64,000 nucleotides of DNA, taken from positions 1-64,000 of the forward strand of contig NZ_JAPHPW010000009.1 in NCBI RefSeq assembly GCF_026241515.1, read 5' to 3'. The stretch is from Vibrio sp. 14G-20 (GTDB lineage Bacteria > Pseudomonadota > Gammaproteobacteria > Enterobacterales > Vibrionaceae). The position numbers and the translations under genes are program-made. This document shows positions 38,993-47,938 of this stretch, one piece after another. Each line of letters begins with the position of its first letter. Position 1 is the stretch's first letter. The notes beneath the pieces are model-generated. The model did not search any database, was not told the DNA's origin, and worked only from the letters and a program-made list of their open reading frames with translations.

Positions 38993-40324
38993 TTACTCGT
39001 CGTCCACTTTTGGCGCAACTTTCTTCTTAGGGATAAATACTGTATCACCTACTGCCACATTCTGGTGGAAGCTCTTATCGCGCTTAACTGGTTTCTTCGG
39101 CGTTTTCTTAGCTTGAGTGTTGGTTTTCTTCTTCGCAGGGCCGCCTTTAGCAAACGCAGGTTTACGAGGCTTAATACCTTTGAACTTACCTTTTAGGCCT
39201 TCAAGTACTGAGAAAGTAAGATCTTGTTGAAGGTAAAGCTCAACACGCTTAAAGCTATCCCAGTCTTTTGGACCAACCAAAGAGATTGCATCACCTTTGT
39301 TACCTGCACGGCCAGTACGACCAACACGGTGAACGTACTCTTCGGTGTGCTTCGGCATATCAAAGTTAATAACGTGGCTTACGTTTGGAATATCGATACC
39401 ACGTGAAGCAACATCGGTTGTTACCAAAATCTTGTAAACCGCACGCTCGAACTGACTCATGATCGCATTACGCTGCGTTTGGTTTAGGTTGCCACTCAGT
39501 GCTACCGCTTTAAGTTTCTTCTCGTTCAGCTTATCCGTTAAACGGTCAGTATCGGCACGAGTTGCAGTGAAGATCATCACCTGACGGTATTCAGCTTCTT
39601 CTAATACACGATCTAAAATCGCTTCTTTGTGATCTAGGTGATCACATAGGTAGAATTTTTGAGTGATATCAAGGTGCTGCTCGTTAGAAACACCCACAGA
39701 GATACGCTTAGGTGCGTCTAACATTTCATTGGCAATACCGTTCACTTCAGCGTGATCCAGCGTTGCAGAGAACATTAGTGTCTGACGACGACGGTGCTTA
39801 GCTGCATTCGCAATGCGACGCAATTCAGGTGCGAAACCTAAATCCAGCATACGGTCAGCTTCATCAAGGATTAGCGTTTCAACACCATCTAAAAACAGTG
39901 AGCGATGCTCAAGGTGATCGGCAAGACGGCCTGGAGTCGCAACAATAAAACGAGGGTACTTACGCAGAGCTTTAACTTGATCGTTAAAGTTTTCACCACC
40001 CAAGATAAGCGCCGCTTCATAAGATAGACCGCCCAGCATGCTACGCAGTTCGCCGTAAACTTGCTTCGCTAGCTCACGAGTAGGAGCCAAAATTACACCA
40101 CGAGGATCTTTAGCAGAAAACGCTTTTGTTTTTAATGCCTTATGTATCATTGGCAACACAAACGCCAATGTTTTTCCTGATCCCGTTTTTGATGAAGCCA
40201 ATAGATCCTTACCAGCAATAGCAACAGGGATCGCTTTTGATTGGATCTCTGTCGCCTTCTTGAAGTCGTAATGTTTTAAGTTCTTCAGTAAGCGGTTATC
40301 TAAGCCTAAATCTTTAAAGTGCAA
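38993..40324 (-). CDS. DEAD-box ATP-dependent RNA helicase
   Basis: A 443-residue DEAD-box helicase related to RhlE/SrmB-type proteins. Motifs in order are Q motif (KATEIQSKAIP), I ASSKTGSGKT (about residues 57-66), Ia APTRELAKQ, Ib TPGRL, II DEAD in LILDEADRMLD (about 153), III SAT, IV MIFTATRAD, V TTDVASRGIDI and VI HRVGRTGRAG. The C-terminal 75 residues are Lys/Pro-rich (KGGPAKKKTNTQAKKTPKKP), an RNA-binding tail. It probably remodels ribosomal or structured RNA. Monocistronic. Confidence 0.93.
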   Translation of the reverse strand: MHFKDLGLDNRLLKNLKHYDFKKATEIQSKAIPVAIAGKDLLASSKTGSGKTLAFVLPMIHKALKTKAFSAKDPRGVILAPTRELAKQVYGELRSMLGGLSYEAALILGGENFNDQVKALRKYPRFIVATPGRLADHLEHRSLFLDGVETLILDEADRMLDLGFAPELRRIANAAKHRRRQTLMFSATLDHAEVNGIANEMLDAPKRISVGVSNEQHLDITQKFYLCDHLDHKEAILDRVLEEAEYRQVMIFTATRADTDRLTDKLNEKKLKAVALSGNLNQTQRNAIMSQFERAVYKILVTTDVASRGIDIPNVSHVINFDMPKHTEEYVHRVGRTGRAGNKGDAISLVGPKDWDSFKRVELYLQQDLTFSVLEGLKGKFKGIKPRKPAFAKGGPAKKKTNTQAKKTPKKPVKRDKSFHQNVAVGDTVFIPKKKVAPKVDDE

Positions 40325-40684
40325 AGGACTCTCCAGTCATGATGGTATTGAATAAAATTAATTTAACGTGACATGATACCGCGAAAGTACTTTATAGGAT
40401 ATAGATCACAGTAAATTTATCCCTTAATCTATCTTTAGCTAGAACATCGTATGCATTTCTAGTAAAAGGATGCCCCTCCAAAAACACATCAAAGTTGTAT
40501 CTAAATTCTTCATCTCATAAGTGAGACAGAACGTGATGCTTAGCTAATTCCCTCAAAAATTTAGCAATTTCTTTAGTTATTGTTTTTGCAGTTAAAAAAT
40601 TAGTCGCTACAATCATTAATGAAGCGACTATATGATAAAGAATGTATAGCGCATCTTTTGATGATAAATAAGCAAGGAGTTCTT
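40325..40684. other. Divergent intergenic region, helicase and lpp-like gene
   Basis: 360 A/T-rich bases. The right part has a perfect eight-base inverted repeat (TAGTCGCT/AGCGACTA, 40601-40608 and 40623-40630) about 55 bases before the lpp-like ATG. No credible ORF. Confidence 0.5.
40601..40630 (+). repeat. Inverted repeat in the leader of the lpp-like gene
   Basis: TAGTCGCT and AGCGACTA are separated by 14 bases. It may form a 5' leader hairpin or be an operator. Confidence 0.4.
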
Positions 40685-40951
40685 ATGAATAAGACGTTAA
40701 TCGCAGCTGCAGCCTCAGTTTTCATTCTAGCCGGTTGTTCTTCAGAGCCAGAAGAAGCTGCAGTATCAGAAATGGATCAACTAACTAATCAAGTTGCTGA
40801 GTTAAGTAGCGAAGTAGAAGCTCTTAAGAGTGACAAAGCAGCCGCAGAAATGAAGGCTCAAGAAGCAGAAGCAGCCGCTATGGCAGCGAAAGAAGAAGCG
40901 GATCGTGCTAACGAACGTATCGACAACATCGCTGAGTCTTACACTAAGTAG
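40685..40951 (+). CDS. Lpp-like (murein lipoprotein type) outer-membrane lipoprotein
   Basis: An 88-residue lipoprotein. ATG 40685 is chosen because AAGGAG precedes it and the product begins with a standard lipoprotein signal, MNKTLIAAAASVFILAGC, lipobox LAGC near residue 18. The mature part is an alanine-rich heptad coiled coil (MDQLTNQVAELSSEVEALKSDKAAAEMKAQEAEAA) like Lpp. The C-terminus ends in YTK, and a terminal lysine is what Lpp uses for linkage to peptidoglycan. The neighbouring L,D-transpeptidase is of the class that makes such links. Confidence 0.88.
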   Translation: MNKTLIAAAASVFILAGCSSEPEEAAVSEMDQLTNQVAELSSEVEALKSDKAAAEMKAQEAEAAAMAAKEEADRANERIDNIAESYTK

Positions 40952-41012
40952 TTTGAGATCTAAGCGCGATTAAGCTTTAGATTAAATAAGTCGCAAAAAG
41001 CAGTATATAGAC

Positions 41013-41047
41013 AGCACCACTTCTTATCGGATGTGGTGCTTTTTTTG
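41013..41047 (+). terminator. Rho-independent terminator after lpp-like gene
   Basis: AGCACCAC/GTGGTGCT with a twelve-base loop is followed by seven T residues. Confidence 0.85.
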
Positions 41048-41074
41048 GGCGATACTAATTCGAGTAAAGAAGAG

Positions 41075-41100
41075 AAAAACGCCCCTATTGTAGAAGAGGC
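41075..41100 (-). terminator. Possible terminator after L,D-transpeptidase
   Basis: On the minus strand, GCCTCT and AGGGGC (one mismatch) flank a short loop and are followed by GTTTTTCTC. Confidence 0.45.
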
Positions 41101-41107
41101 AATCGAA

Positions 41108-42082
41108 TTAGAACTCAATAATCGGTGGTGCAATTTCTACAGGTACACCATTTTGAGCAAAAATAACCGCTTTCGCTTTTGAATTAGGCAGTTCTGCCTC
41201 TTCAAGCCACCATTTTAATTCCACCGGAATCTGTAATGATTTCTTTGAACCATCACTTCGGGTTAATGGTTCGTGCGCTTCAACAAACACGCTTCTATCT
41301 GGTTCTAATGACACCTTGATCGGCTCATTGATAATGGTAACCTGTTCACCACGATTCACTTGCTCAAAAAGCCACTCAATATCTTTAGGTTCCATTCGGA
41401 TACAGCCAGCGCTCACTCGCAGACCTATTCCGAAATCCTTATTGGTGCCGTGTATTAAATAATCACCTGCGCCATAAGCAAGCCTCAAAGCAAACTCACC
41501 CAATGGATTTTCCGGCCCTGAGGGAACTACTCTCGGTAATTCAATACCCTTTTCAAGATACTCTTTGCGGATTGAATTTGGTGGCGTCCATGTTGGATTT
41601 GGTCTTTTTTGGCTTATCTTAGTGATCATCTCGGGAGTATCGCGCCCCACTCGACCGATGCCGACAGGAAATACATGCACCTGGTTTTTCTCGGGTTCAA
41701 AATAGTACAACCTTAATTCAGCAAGATTGATGACAATCCCTTCTCTTGGGGTGTCAGGCAAAATGAAACGGCTAGGAATACTTAGCACATAACCTTCAGC
41801 TGGAAGAAAAGGATCGACCCCTTTGTTGGCCGCCATTAAAGAGAGAAAGCCAATATCGTACTGCTTGGCAATGATAGCCAAGGTTTCACCCGCCGCCACT
41901 TCATGGTGTTGTATTCTGCCCACAATACGACTTTCCGCTGGAGGCAGCTCAAAGGTCGCCGCAGACACCCACGATGAAGCTATCCCACTGGCAAGCAAAG
42001 TAGTTCTTACAACAAGCGACGCAAGCCTGTGTAGTCGTGTTTTTATTGACGGCAAAGGCGTCGAGTTAGCGCAATACGACAT
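41108..42082 (-). CDS. L,D-transpeptidase (YkuD) with LysM domain
   Basis: A 324-residue periplasmic enzyme of the ErfK/YbiS/YcfS class that forms 3-3 crosslinks or attaches Lpp to peptidoglycan. I use ATG 42082, with AAGGA five bases upstream; the frame continues to a TTG at 42109. A signal-like segment (LASLVVRTTLLASGIASSWVSA) is followed by a LysM motif (HHEVAAGETLAIIAKQYDIG, about residues 58-100). The YkuD catalytic domain (about 110-245) has the motif HGTNKDFGIGLRVSAGCIRM holding His and catalytic Cys. It is convergent with the Lpp-like lipoprotein gene, a plausible substrate. Confidence 0.9.
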   Translation of the reverse strand: MSYCANSTPLPSIKTRLHRLASLVVRTTLLASGIASSWVSAATFELPPAESRIVGRIQHHEVAAGETLAIIAKQYDIGFLSLMAANKGVDPFLPAEGYVLSIPSRFILPDTPREGIVINLAELRLYYFEPEKNQVHVFPVGIGRVGRDTPEMITKISQKRPNPTWTPPNSIRKEYLEKGIELPRVVPSGPENPLGEFALRLAYGAGDYLIHGTNKDFGIGLRVSAGCIRMEPKDIEWLFEQVNRGEQVTIINEPIKVSLEPDRSVFVEAHEPLTRSDGSKKSLQIPVELKWWLEEAELPNSKAKAVIFAQNGVPVEIAPPIIEF

Positions 42083-42254
42083 ACAAATCCTTGGTTTGTC
42101 TTTTATCAAAGTTTAGATTATCGCTGATCAAATGTCTCTACAACGGTTAGTTACAACTAAAAGCCAACCTGTTTTGAGCTAATCAGCGCGTTCTTCTCTT
42201 TATATACAACGATCTTACCAAACAAAATCGATTGCCTTTAAGCTTTCAACAGAT

Positions 42255-42283
42255 TTGGTTATCAATATTAATAAAACTATAAT
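42255..42283 (+). promoter_or_regulatory. Candidate sigma-70 promoter of deoD
   Basis: TTGGTT (42255-42260), a 17-base spacer, then a perfect TATAAT (42278-42283). Confidence 0.55.
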
Positions 42284-42296
42284 GGCAGACCTGTTT

Positions 42297-42312
42297 TGTG
42301 ACTAAAGTCTCA
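42297..42312 (+). promoter_or_regulatory. Candidate CRP site upstream of deoD
   Basis: TGTGA-CTAAAG-TCTCA matches the CRP consensus at nine of ten core positions. It lies just downstream of the predicted promoter, so it may repress that start or serve a second one. Confidence 0.5.
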
Positions 42313-42428
42313 TGGAGTTACGTTCTAACTCGCTAATATTGCCGCAACAAAACGAATTCAATTCAACAGAATCGGTAATTGATTAAATCCTGTTCCTACA
42401 ATTACTGTTTAAACTTTGGAGAACGACC

Positions 42429-43139
42429 ATGGCTACACCTCATATTAATGCTCAAGCTGGTGATTTCGCAGAAACAGTACTTATGCCGGGCGACCCGCTT
42501 CGCGCAAAATACATTGCAGAAACATTCCTTGATGACGTGAAGCAAGTTTGTGACGTTCGCAACATGTTTGGTTACACAGGCACTTACAAAGGTAAGAAAG
42601 TTTCTGTAATGGGCCACGGTATGGGTATCCCATCATGCTGCATCTACGTACACGAGCTAATCGCTGAGTTCGGCGTGAAAAACGTTATTCGTGTAGGTAG
42701 TTGTGGCGCAGTGCGTGACGACGTTAAACTGATGGACGTTGTTATCGGTATGGGTGCTTCTACTGACTCAAAAGTAAACCGTATTCGTTTCAACAACCAC
42801 GACTTCGCTGCTATCGCTGATTTCGGTCTTCTAGAAGAAGCAGTAAACCAAGCACGTGCACAAGAAGTGCCAGTTAAAGTTGGTAACGTATTCTCTGCAG
42901 ACCTTTTCTACACTCCAGAAGCTGACCTTTTCGAAAAAATGGAAAAACTAGGCATCCTGGGTGTTGATATGGAAGCGGCTGGTATCTACGGTGTTGCTGC
43001 AGACCTTGGTGCAAAAGCGCTAACTATCTTAACAGTATCTGACCACATCATCCGTGGTGAAAAGCTAAGTTCTGAAGAGCGTCAAAAGTCTTTCAACGAC
43101 ATGATGAAAGTTGCTCTAGAGACAGCAATCAACATCTAA
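42429..43139 (+). CDS. deoD: Purine nucleoside phosphorylase DeoD
   Basis: A 236-residue hexameric-type purine nucleoside phosphorylase, which splits purine (deoxy)nucleosides with phosphate into base and (deoxy)ribose-1-phosphate. Signature regions are [62 protein letters not shown] and [17 protein letters not shown], with the active-site aspartate in LTVSDHI. Length is normal. It is not in a deoCABD operon here. A CRP-like site upstream fits nucleoside catabolism control. The next gene follows on the same strand. Confidence 0.97.
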   Translation: MATPHINAQAGDFAETVLMPGDPLRAKYIAETFLDDVKQVCDVRNMFGYTGTYKGKKVSVMGHGMGIPSCCIYVHELIAEFGVKNVIRVGSCGAVRDDVKLMDVVIGMGASTDSKVNRIRFNNHDFAAIADFGLLEEAVNQARAQEVPVKVGNVFSADLFYTPEADLFEKMEKLGILGVDMEAAGIYGVAADLGAKALTILTVSDHIIRGEKLSSEERQKSFNDMMKVALETAINI

Positions 43140-43175
43140 TAGTTTGATAAAAGATACATTGAAAAGCGTTACCCC

Positions 43176-43197
43176 GCAGCCAGGCTCGCTTGGCTGC
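43176..43197 (+). repeat. Intercistronic hairpin after deoD
   Basis: GCAGCCA/TGGCTGC with an eight-base loop, no T tract after it. It could stabilise the deoD message or tune the downstream gene. Confidence 0.5.
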
Positions 43198-43221
43198 TCA
43201 AATAATCCCGAGGGGGAGATC

Positions 43222-44691
43222 GTGTCTAACGACAAGCTGCCAAAAGATGCGGATGGTTTGCAACTCAACTTTTGTAAAACATTGGCGTGTGACAACTTTG
43301 GCTTGAGCGATGCAAAACGGTATGTTTTGCAACACGCGAACCCTAAGCGTCCAGCGATGGTTTGTCGTGAATGTGGAGCTTTCCCCCCCTTACTTAACAA
43401 TCGTGAAGTGTTAAGCGAACTTCATCGCCTAAGACAACTTCACAGCGACGGGCTCCCCGCTTGTCGTAATGATGATTGCGATAACTTCGGCTTATCGGTT
43501 CATACCCATAAACATCTTTATCATGCCTTCGGCTACAGTGGCGACAGGCAGCGTTATCGATGCAAAGACTGCCAATCAACCTTCGTTGATAAATGGTCTG
43601 GATCCAATAAAAAACTCCAATTTCAAGAGAACCTCATGGGCTTACTGTTCATGGGCTATTCCGTACGTGAAATCTGCCGAAAATTAGAGATCAACCCAAA
43701 GACTTTCTATGATCATGTTGACCATATCGCGAGCCGTTGTCGTCGTAAATTAGCGATGATCGATGCACGATGGGTTAACCATGCGAAAGATTACGAATTC
43801 GCATCTCACTACCAGCGTCTGCAACCGCAAAGTAACAACGGTGTGGTGTGGATAGCGACGGGCGAGGCGCATTCTGGCTATATCCTTTGCCAGCACGTTA
43901 ACTACTCTCAAAATGAAGAGCCATCGGGGAACGTTGACCACAACCCTTATGATGATGTTGCGCGCTTTGTATCCAAAGAGCACTCTTCAGAAGCGAATCT
44001 CGAACTGCCTCAGCCCTCTGACAAACTAAAAGAGCGCATTGAACAGCAGTACCAAGTGATTCTTGCGAGAGGTAACGTTGAGGACCCTATGGGTAACCTC
44101 ACCACATTTAGCTATCCTTCAAAAGGCGCACTAATTCGACCACCTTATACCTCTTATGCTCACTTCCTGCATGTGTTGGATATGTGTAACGAAGACAAGC
44201 ATGTCGCCATCTATATGCCACAAGATCCATTACTAAGATCTGCCGCTTTAAGCGTATGTTTACCGCGCATTCAGAGTCAAAATATTGACCTTATGTATGT
44301 AGAAGAAGATTCGGGCTGGCAAGACGATCAAAGTTTTGAAAAAATCGACATCGTTCACATGAGTTGGTGGCGAGATCGTTGGGCTATTGCGAATCAAGGT
44401 GATAACCAGAAAGGTATCTGCTACCTAACAGGTAACAATCCGGAACCAAAACAGTGGCTTAACACGGCCTCAATTCAACAAACTAAGTTCTATCAACAAC
44501 GCTTTCAGCTGTTATTTGATAGTTTTATTAATGAGCCCAGACGTAAGCTTCGTCCTGGGGGCATTCTTCCATTGCTCGACATATTTAGAGCTTGGCACAA
44601 TCTGTGCTACCAAGATAAGCAAGGGCTCACGGCAGCACAACGCTTAGGCGTAGCAGAGCGACCATTAACTCTAAAGCAACTACTTTCATAG
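43222..44691 (+). CDS. Zinc-ribbon, transposase-like protein downstream of deoD
   Basis: A 489-residue protein of unknown function. GTG 43222 is chosen because GAGGGGGAG stands directly before it; the frame also has a TTG at 43144. Two related zinc ribbons occur: Cys at about 18, 23, 48 and 51, and again at 81, 86, 114 and 117. Both contain the shared string CDNFGLS. A helix-turn-helix-like stretch follows (GYSVREICRKLEINPKTFYDHV), then strands like an RNase-H fold (GVVWIATGEAHSGYILCQHV). The end resembles DDE transposase tails (DIFRAWHNLCYQDKQGLTAAQRLGV). I see no flanking terminal repeats, so a domesticated transposase relative is my inference. Confidence 0.65.
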   Translation: MSNDKLPKDADGLQLNFCKTLACDNFGLSDAKRYVLQHANPKRPAMVCRECGAFPPLLNNREVLSELHRLRQLHSDGLPACRNDDCDNFGLSVHTHKHLYHAFGYSGDRQRYRCKDCQSTFVDKWSGSNKKLQFQENLMGLLFMGYSVREICRKLEINPKTFYDHVDHIASRCRRKLAMIDARWVNHAKDYEFASHYQRLQPQSNNGVVWIATGEAHSGYILCQHVNYSQNEEPSGNVDHNPYDDVARFVSKEHSSEANLELPQPSDKLKERIEQQYQVILARGNVEDPMGNLTTFSYPSKGALIRPPYTSYAHFLHVLDMCNEDKHVAIYMPQDPLLRSAALSVCLPRIQSQNIDLMYVEEDSGWQDDQSFEKIDIVHMSWWRDRWAIANQGDNQKGICYLTGNNPEPKQWLNTASIQQTKFYQQRFQLLFDSFINEPRRKLRPGGILPLLDIFRAWHNLCYQDKQGLTAAQRLGVAERPLTLKQLLS

Positions 44692-44877
44692 CAACAAAGT
44701 CTCTAGGTAATTATTCGGGAACTCATTGATTTTAAAGCGACAACATGAGGTAACACCCATAATTAGAAAAGATCGATGTTCCTTTGACGCTCTAAGAAAG
44801 ATAATTGGTGCTTATCTCAAATTACACTCTTATAATGATTGTGTTATCAATATGTTCGATAATCATGGATCTAAGTC

Positions 44878-46347
44878 TTGGACAAAAATCAGTACCTTCT
44901 TGAAACAGAATTAGAAAAACTCAAAACTCGTGTCGACTCTGAGCCATCGGTGATCCTAGAGATTGCGCAGCAATGCCTAGTCCGATCAGAGCAAATTCTG
45001 TTTGAAGAGGGTGCTATACAGTCATTGATGTTAATGGCAAAGTGTAGCTGGAACCTGATGGATTACCAAAAAGGTTTAAAGTACATCAAGGAAGCCTACA
45101 AGCGCCAAAACCGATTAGATACCGACCTTTTTCTCCCTGAAATCCTCCATTTACACGCGCTCCAGTTTTGGGGACAAGCCAAGTATTACTCCGCCCAACA
45201 GTTCTGGATCAATGCCCTAGAGCAGTCCGCGTTGGTTGATGAAGTCGAAATTCAAATTGAATGCCTCATTGGCCTTGGCAATATTTGGCGAATGACCCAC
45301 GAATATAAACTTGCACGATCTACCCACCAGCTTGCCGTCAAAGTGGCTAACAATAGTCGCATTGGTTGGTTAGAGGGCAAAGCCAGAATACTGCTCGCGT
45401 GGGATTACTACCTGCTCAACAACTATGTTGAAATGCTGTCGGTATTGGACGGTGCAGAAGAAGCATTAAAAGACCATAAAGATAACACTTGGCATGCTGA
45501 GGTGTGGGACTTTAGAGGCCTTGCTCTACTTGGCCTTGAACGCTTAGATGATGCAGAGCGAGCCACGGCCAAAGCGCACAATCTAGCAGTTGAACACAAC
45601 CTAGTTTGGATGAAGGCGCACTCATACATCAGCCGAGCGCGATTGGAGCTCATGAGAAAAAGACCAGCACAAGCGGCGGAGTTACTAAGGCTCGCGGAAC
45701 AATCCGCGAACGAGTTCGATAATGGCGAATTACTGAGCCAAATCTGTTACCAACAATCCTTAGTGGCGGAAGAAAACCAAGATTTCCAAGCCGCACTCGT
45801 CGCCTTTAAAAAGTACCGTAAATATTCTACCGGAATGCTCAAAGAGCAAACGACACGTGTTGGGTTAGATAAAGCGCGTAGCTCCAAGCGCCAGCTTGAA
45901 CAGAGAGCACGAAAACTGATTAACCGTATTCGTGGTCAGCACGAGTACGATCCTGAAAAGCACCTCTCTTATGTTGTCTCTGAAACCTTTTGGTGGGAAA
46001 AACTGGTGCTGTTCAAGACAGAGCTTAAACGCTCGAACCATAGCATTATAATGTTCCATCATGTCGATACTGATTACTTAGATGTCTGTACTGAGATTGC
46101 TCATGCTTTATGTAACCAGAATGATTTCATCGCAAGGCTAAGTTCTGAACGTGTGGCCCTTATGCTTTCCGAAAAAGGCGAAGCCGCAGAGCAAACCTTC
46201 CAAACGCTTAGCACCATGCTCGATATCTATCCATGGCATAGAAAAGGATTAAAGGGTTCCAAACCGACCGTCAGCCTCAATGATATTTTGACGTTCCCGT
46301 TCACGCTTGAACAACTAGAAGAAGACGATGCTGAGGTCATAGAATAA
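44878..46347 (+). CDS. TPR protein with degenerate GGDEF-like C-terminus
   Basis: A 489-residue cytoplasmic protein. The start is TTG 44878, since TAA stands two codons upstream in frame and the next ATG is deep in the protein; GGAT lies seven bases before it. Residues about 20-330 are TPR-type helical repeats (GLKYIKEAYKRQ, ECLIGLGNIWRMTHEYKLARSTHQLA). The last 130 residues (HSIIMFHHVDTDYLDVCTEIAHAL, FIARLSSERVALMLSE) align by eye with the GGDEF domain of the next gene. Its GGEEF is replaced by SSERV, so no cyclase activity is expected. It overlaps the next gene by one base. Predicted partner or regulator of that cyclase. Confidence 0.7.
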   Translation: MDKNQYLLETELEKLKTRVDSEPSVILEIAQQCLVRSEQILFEEGAIQSLMLMAKCSWNLMDYQKGLKYIKEAYKRQNRLDTDLFLPEILHLHALQFWGQAKYYSAQQFWINALEQSALVDEVEIQIECLIGLGNIWRMTHEYKLARSTHQLAVKVANNSRIGWLEGKARILLAWDYYLLNNYVEMLSVLDGAEEALKDHKDNTWHAEVWDFRGLALLGLERLDDAERATAKAHNLAVEHNLVWMKAHSYISRARLELMRKRPAQAAELLRLAEQSANEFDNGELLSQICYQQSLVAEENQDFQAALVAFKKYRKYSTGMLKEQTTRVGLDKARSSKRQLEQRARKLINRIRGQHEYDPEKHLSYVVSETFWWEKLVLFKTELKRSNHSIIMFHHVDTDYLDVCTEIAHALCNQNDFIARLSSERVALMLSEKGEAAEQTFQTLSTMLDIYPWHRKGLKGSKPTVSLNDILTFPFTLEQLEEDDAEVIE

Positions 46348-47927
46348 TGGAAACTCTATTAAGCAAGATCACAGACGCCGGTTTAGACCCTTCATCAGTG
46401 TCAGGTGAAGAAGCGATCATCTTCTGGAACCACATTCGTCAGCATGTGTCGACAACGCAAACAGAACAAGCGCACTGCTATATCATCAGCTCTGAATATC
46501 GCGCCGAGTTACAACAAAATCAAACCAGCATCGAAGAGTTGAGACTTGCACTCGACCTGCTCCACCTTCCTGCCGATATCGAAGACATACTGACAGTCAA
46601 AACCAGCTTAAGTGACCGCTTAGTTGAAATTGGTGATTACACGTCAGCACTCAACGAATTCGTCAGTTCATCGACAATCGCGGTTGAACACGGCCATATC
46701 GATGAGTATGTGTTAGCCATTTTAGGCATGGGGAACCTATGTGATTCCTATGGCGACCACAACAAAGCCCTTCGCTACTATCAAAAAATTAGCAGCATAG
46801 ACCATGCGATAAGCAGCCGCTCACTTCGCCTCAAGTTCAAGCTACATATGGTAGCCAGCTTGCTTCTGCTCAACCGTATTACTGCGGCTAGCGATTTACT
46901 AAATGAGTGCGAAGAACTGAGTATTTTGGTGAGTGACAAGTTGCTCACAACTCAAATATTGCTTTACCAAGCGAAGGTGCTGCGCGCTAAGAAAAAATAC
47001 CATGAAGCGCTACGTTGTCTGTCTAAGGTTCAATACCCAGCCAACAGCACTCAAGCAAGCTGGCTTGCGACCATGACTCGTCTAGAGCTAGCACATTGCC
47101 TAAGTGCAACCGGCAAGCAAGACTACGCAAGTATGATTTTGTCGAGTACAGACAAACGAATGAAAGCCTACTCGTCGCCAGTACTTGCAAAACGATTCTA
47201 CGATTCGCTAAGTGATGTGTGTATGAATCAAGGGCGCTTTCAAGAAGCACTAAGCTATGAGAAAAAAGGCTACCGAATTGAAACCGATCTGATGAAGCGG
47301 ATCCCGATCAGTGAACTCGGTGCAAGCCAGCTACGCCGCCTGTCCCGCTTTGAATTACAGCTCAAACTCATTCTCTCTGAACAAGAGAACAAAGAGCTGA
47401 AAGAGACGACTGAGCAACACAAGAATGCGGTTGCTCAGCTTCAACAAGACGTATTCACCGATCCATTAACAGGGCTACACAACCGTCGCTGGTTAGATGT
47501 GAAACTGAAAGACATGCTGCTGCACGATACCTCTTTTGCACTCATGGTTATCGATATTGACCACTTCAAGTCCATCAACGATGAATTGAGTCACTTAGTG
47601 GGTGATAAAGCGATTGTTAGTGTGTCTCAAGAACTGCGCTCATACTTTAAGTTTAGGGGCGCGTCGTGTGTCAGGTTTGGTGGAGAAGAGTTCCTCGTCA
47701 TTCTTGAGAACACTGATCTTCCTAAAGCAGAAATGCACTCTGAAAATTATCGAGAGCGCATCTTCCAATTCGGTTGGCATGAGATACTTGGGGAGCGCGG
47801 TTTGACCGTGAGTATTGGTATCACTTTGCATCGTGACGGAGAAAATACTCAACGTACCTTCTACCGAGCAGACAAAGCGTTGTACCGAGCTAAAGCTAAC
47901 GGTCGTAACCAGATTTGTACCGAATAA
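46347..47927 (+). CDS. TPR-containing diguanylate cyclase
   Basis: A 526-residue cytoplasmic protein. About 350 residues of TPR-like repeats (YTSALNEFVSSSTIAVEHGH; LAILGMGNLCDSYGDHNKALRYYQ; QGRFQEALSYEKKGYRIE) are followed by a coiled coil (LILSEQENKELKETTEQHKNAVAQL). A GGDEF domain begins at DPLTGLHNRRWLD. The active-site motif GGEEF (CVRFGGEEFLVIL, about residue 445) is intact, so cyclic di-GMP synthesis is predicted. ATG overlaps the upstream TAA, implying translational coupling. No membrane or phospho-receiver domain; the TPR part is the likely sensing or partner-binding module. Confidence 0.9.
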   Translation: METLLSKITDAGLDPSSVSGEEAIIFWNHIRQHVSTTQTEQAHCYIISSEYRAELQQNQTSIEELRLALDLLHLPADIEDILTVKTSLSDRLVEIGDYTSALNEFVSSSTIAVEHGHIDEYVLAILGMGNLCDSYGDHNKALRYYQKISSIDHAISSRSLRLKFKLHMVASLLLLNRITAASDLLNECEELSILVSDKLLTTQILLYQAKVLRAKKKYHEALRCLSKVQYPANSTQASWLATMTRLELAHCLSATGKQDYASMILSSTDKRMKAYSSPVLAKRFYDSLSDVCMNQGRFQEALSYEKKGYRIETDLMKRIPISELGASQLRRLSRFELQLKLILSEQENKELKETTEQHKNAVAQLQQDVFTDPLTGLHNRRWLDVKLKDMLLHDTSFALMVIDIDHFKSINDELSHLVGDKAIVSVSQELRSYFKFRGASCVRFGGEEFLVILENTDLPKAEMHSENYRERIFQFGWHEILGERGLTVSIGITLHRDGENTQRTFYRADKALYRAKANGRNQICTE

Positions 47928-47938
47928 TTGAAGCGAAA

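Larger units (their letters stand above)
42083..42428. promoter_or_regulatory. Divergent region upstream of deoD
   Basis: 346 bases with no ORF. It includes a good sigma-70 promoter (42255-42283) and a CRP-like site (42297-42312), both listed separately. Confidence 0.55.

Noticed and set aside
43222..44691. The gene after deoD as an active insertion sequence
   Set aside because: No terminal inverted repeats or direct repeats are seen around it, and codon use resembles its neighbours.
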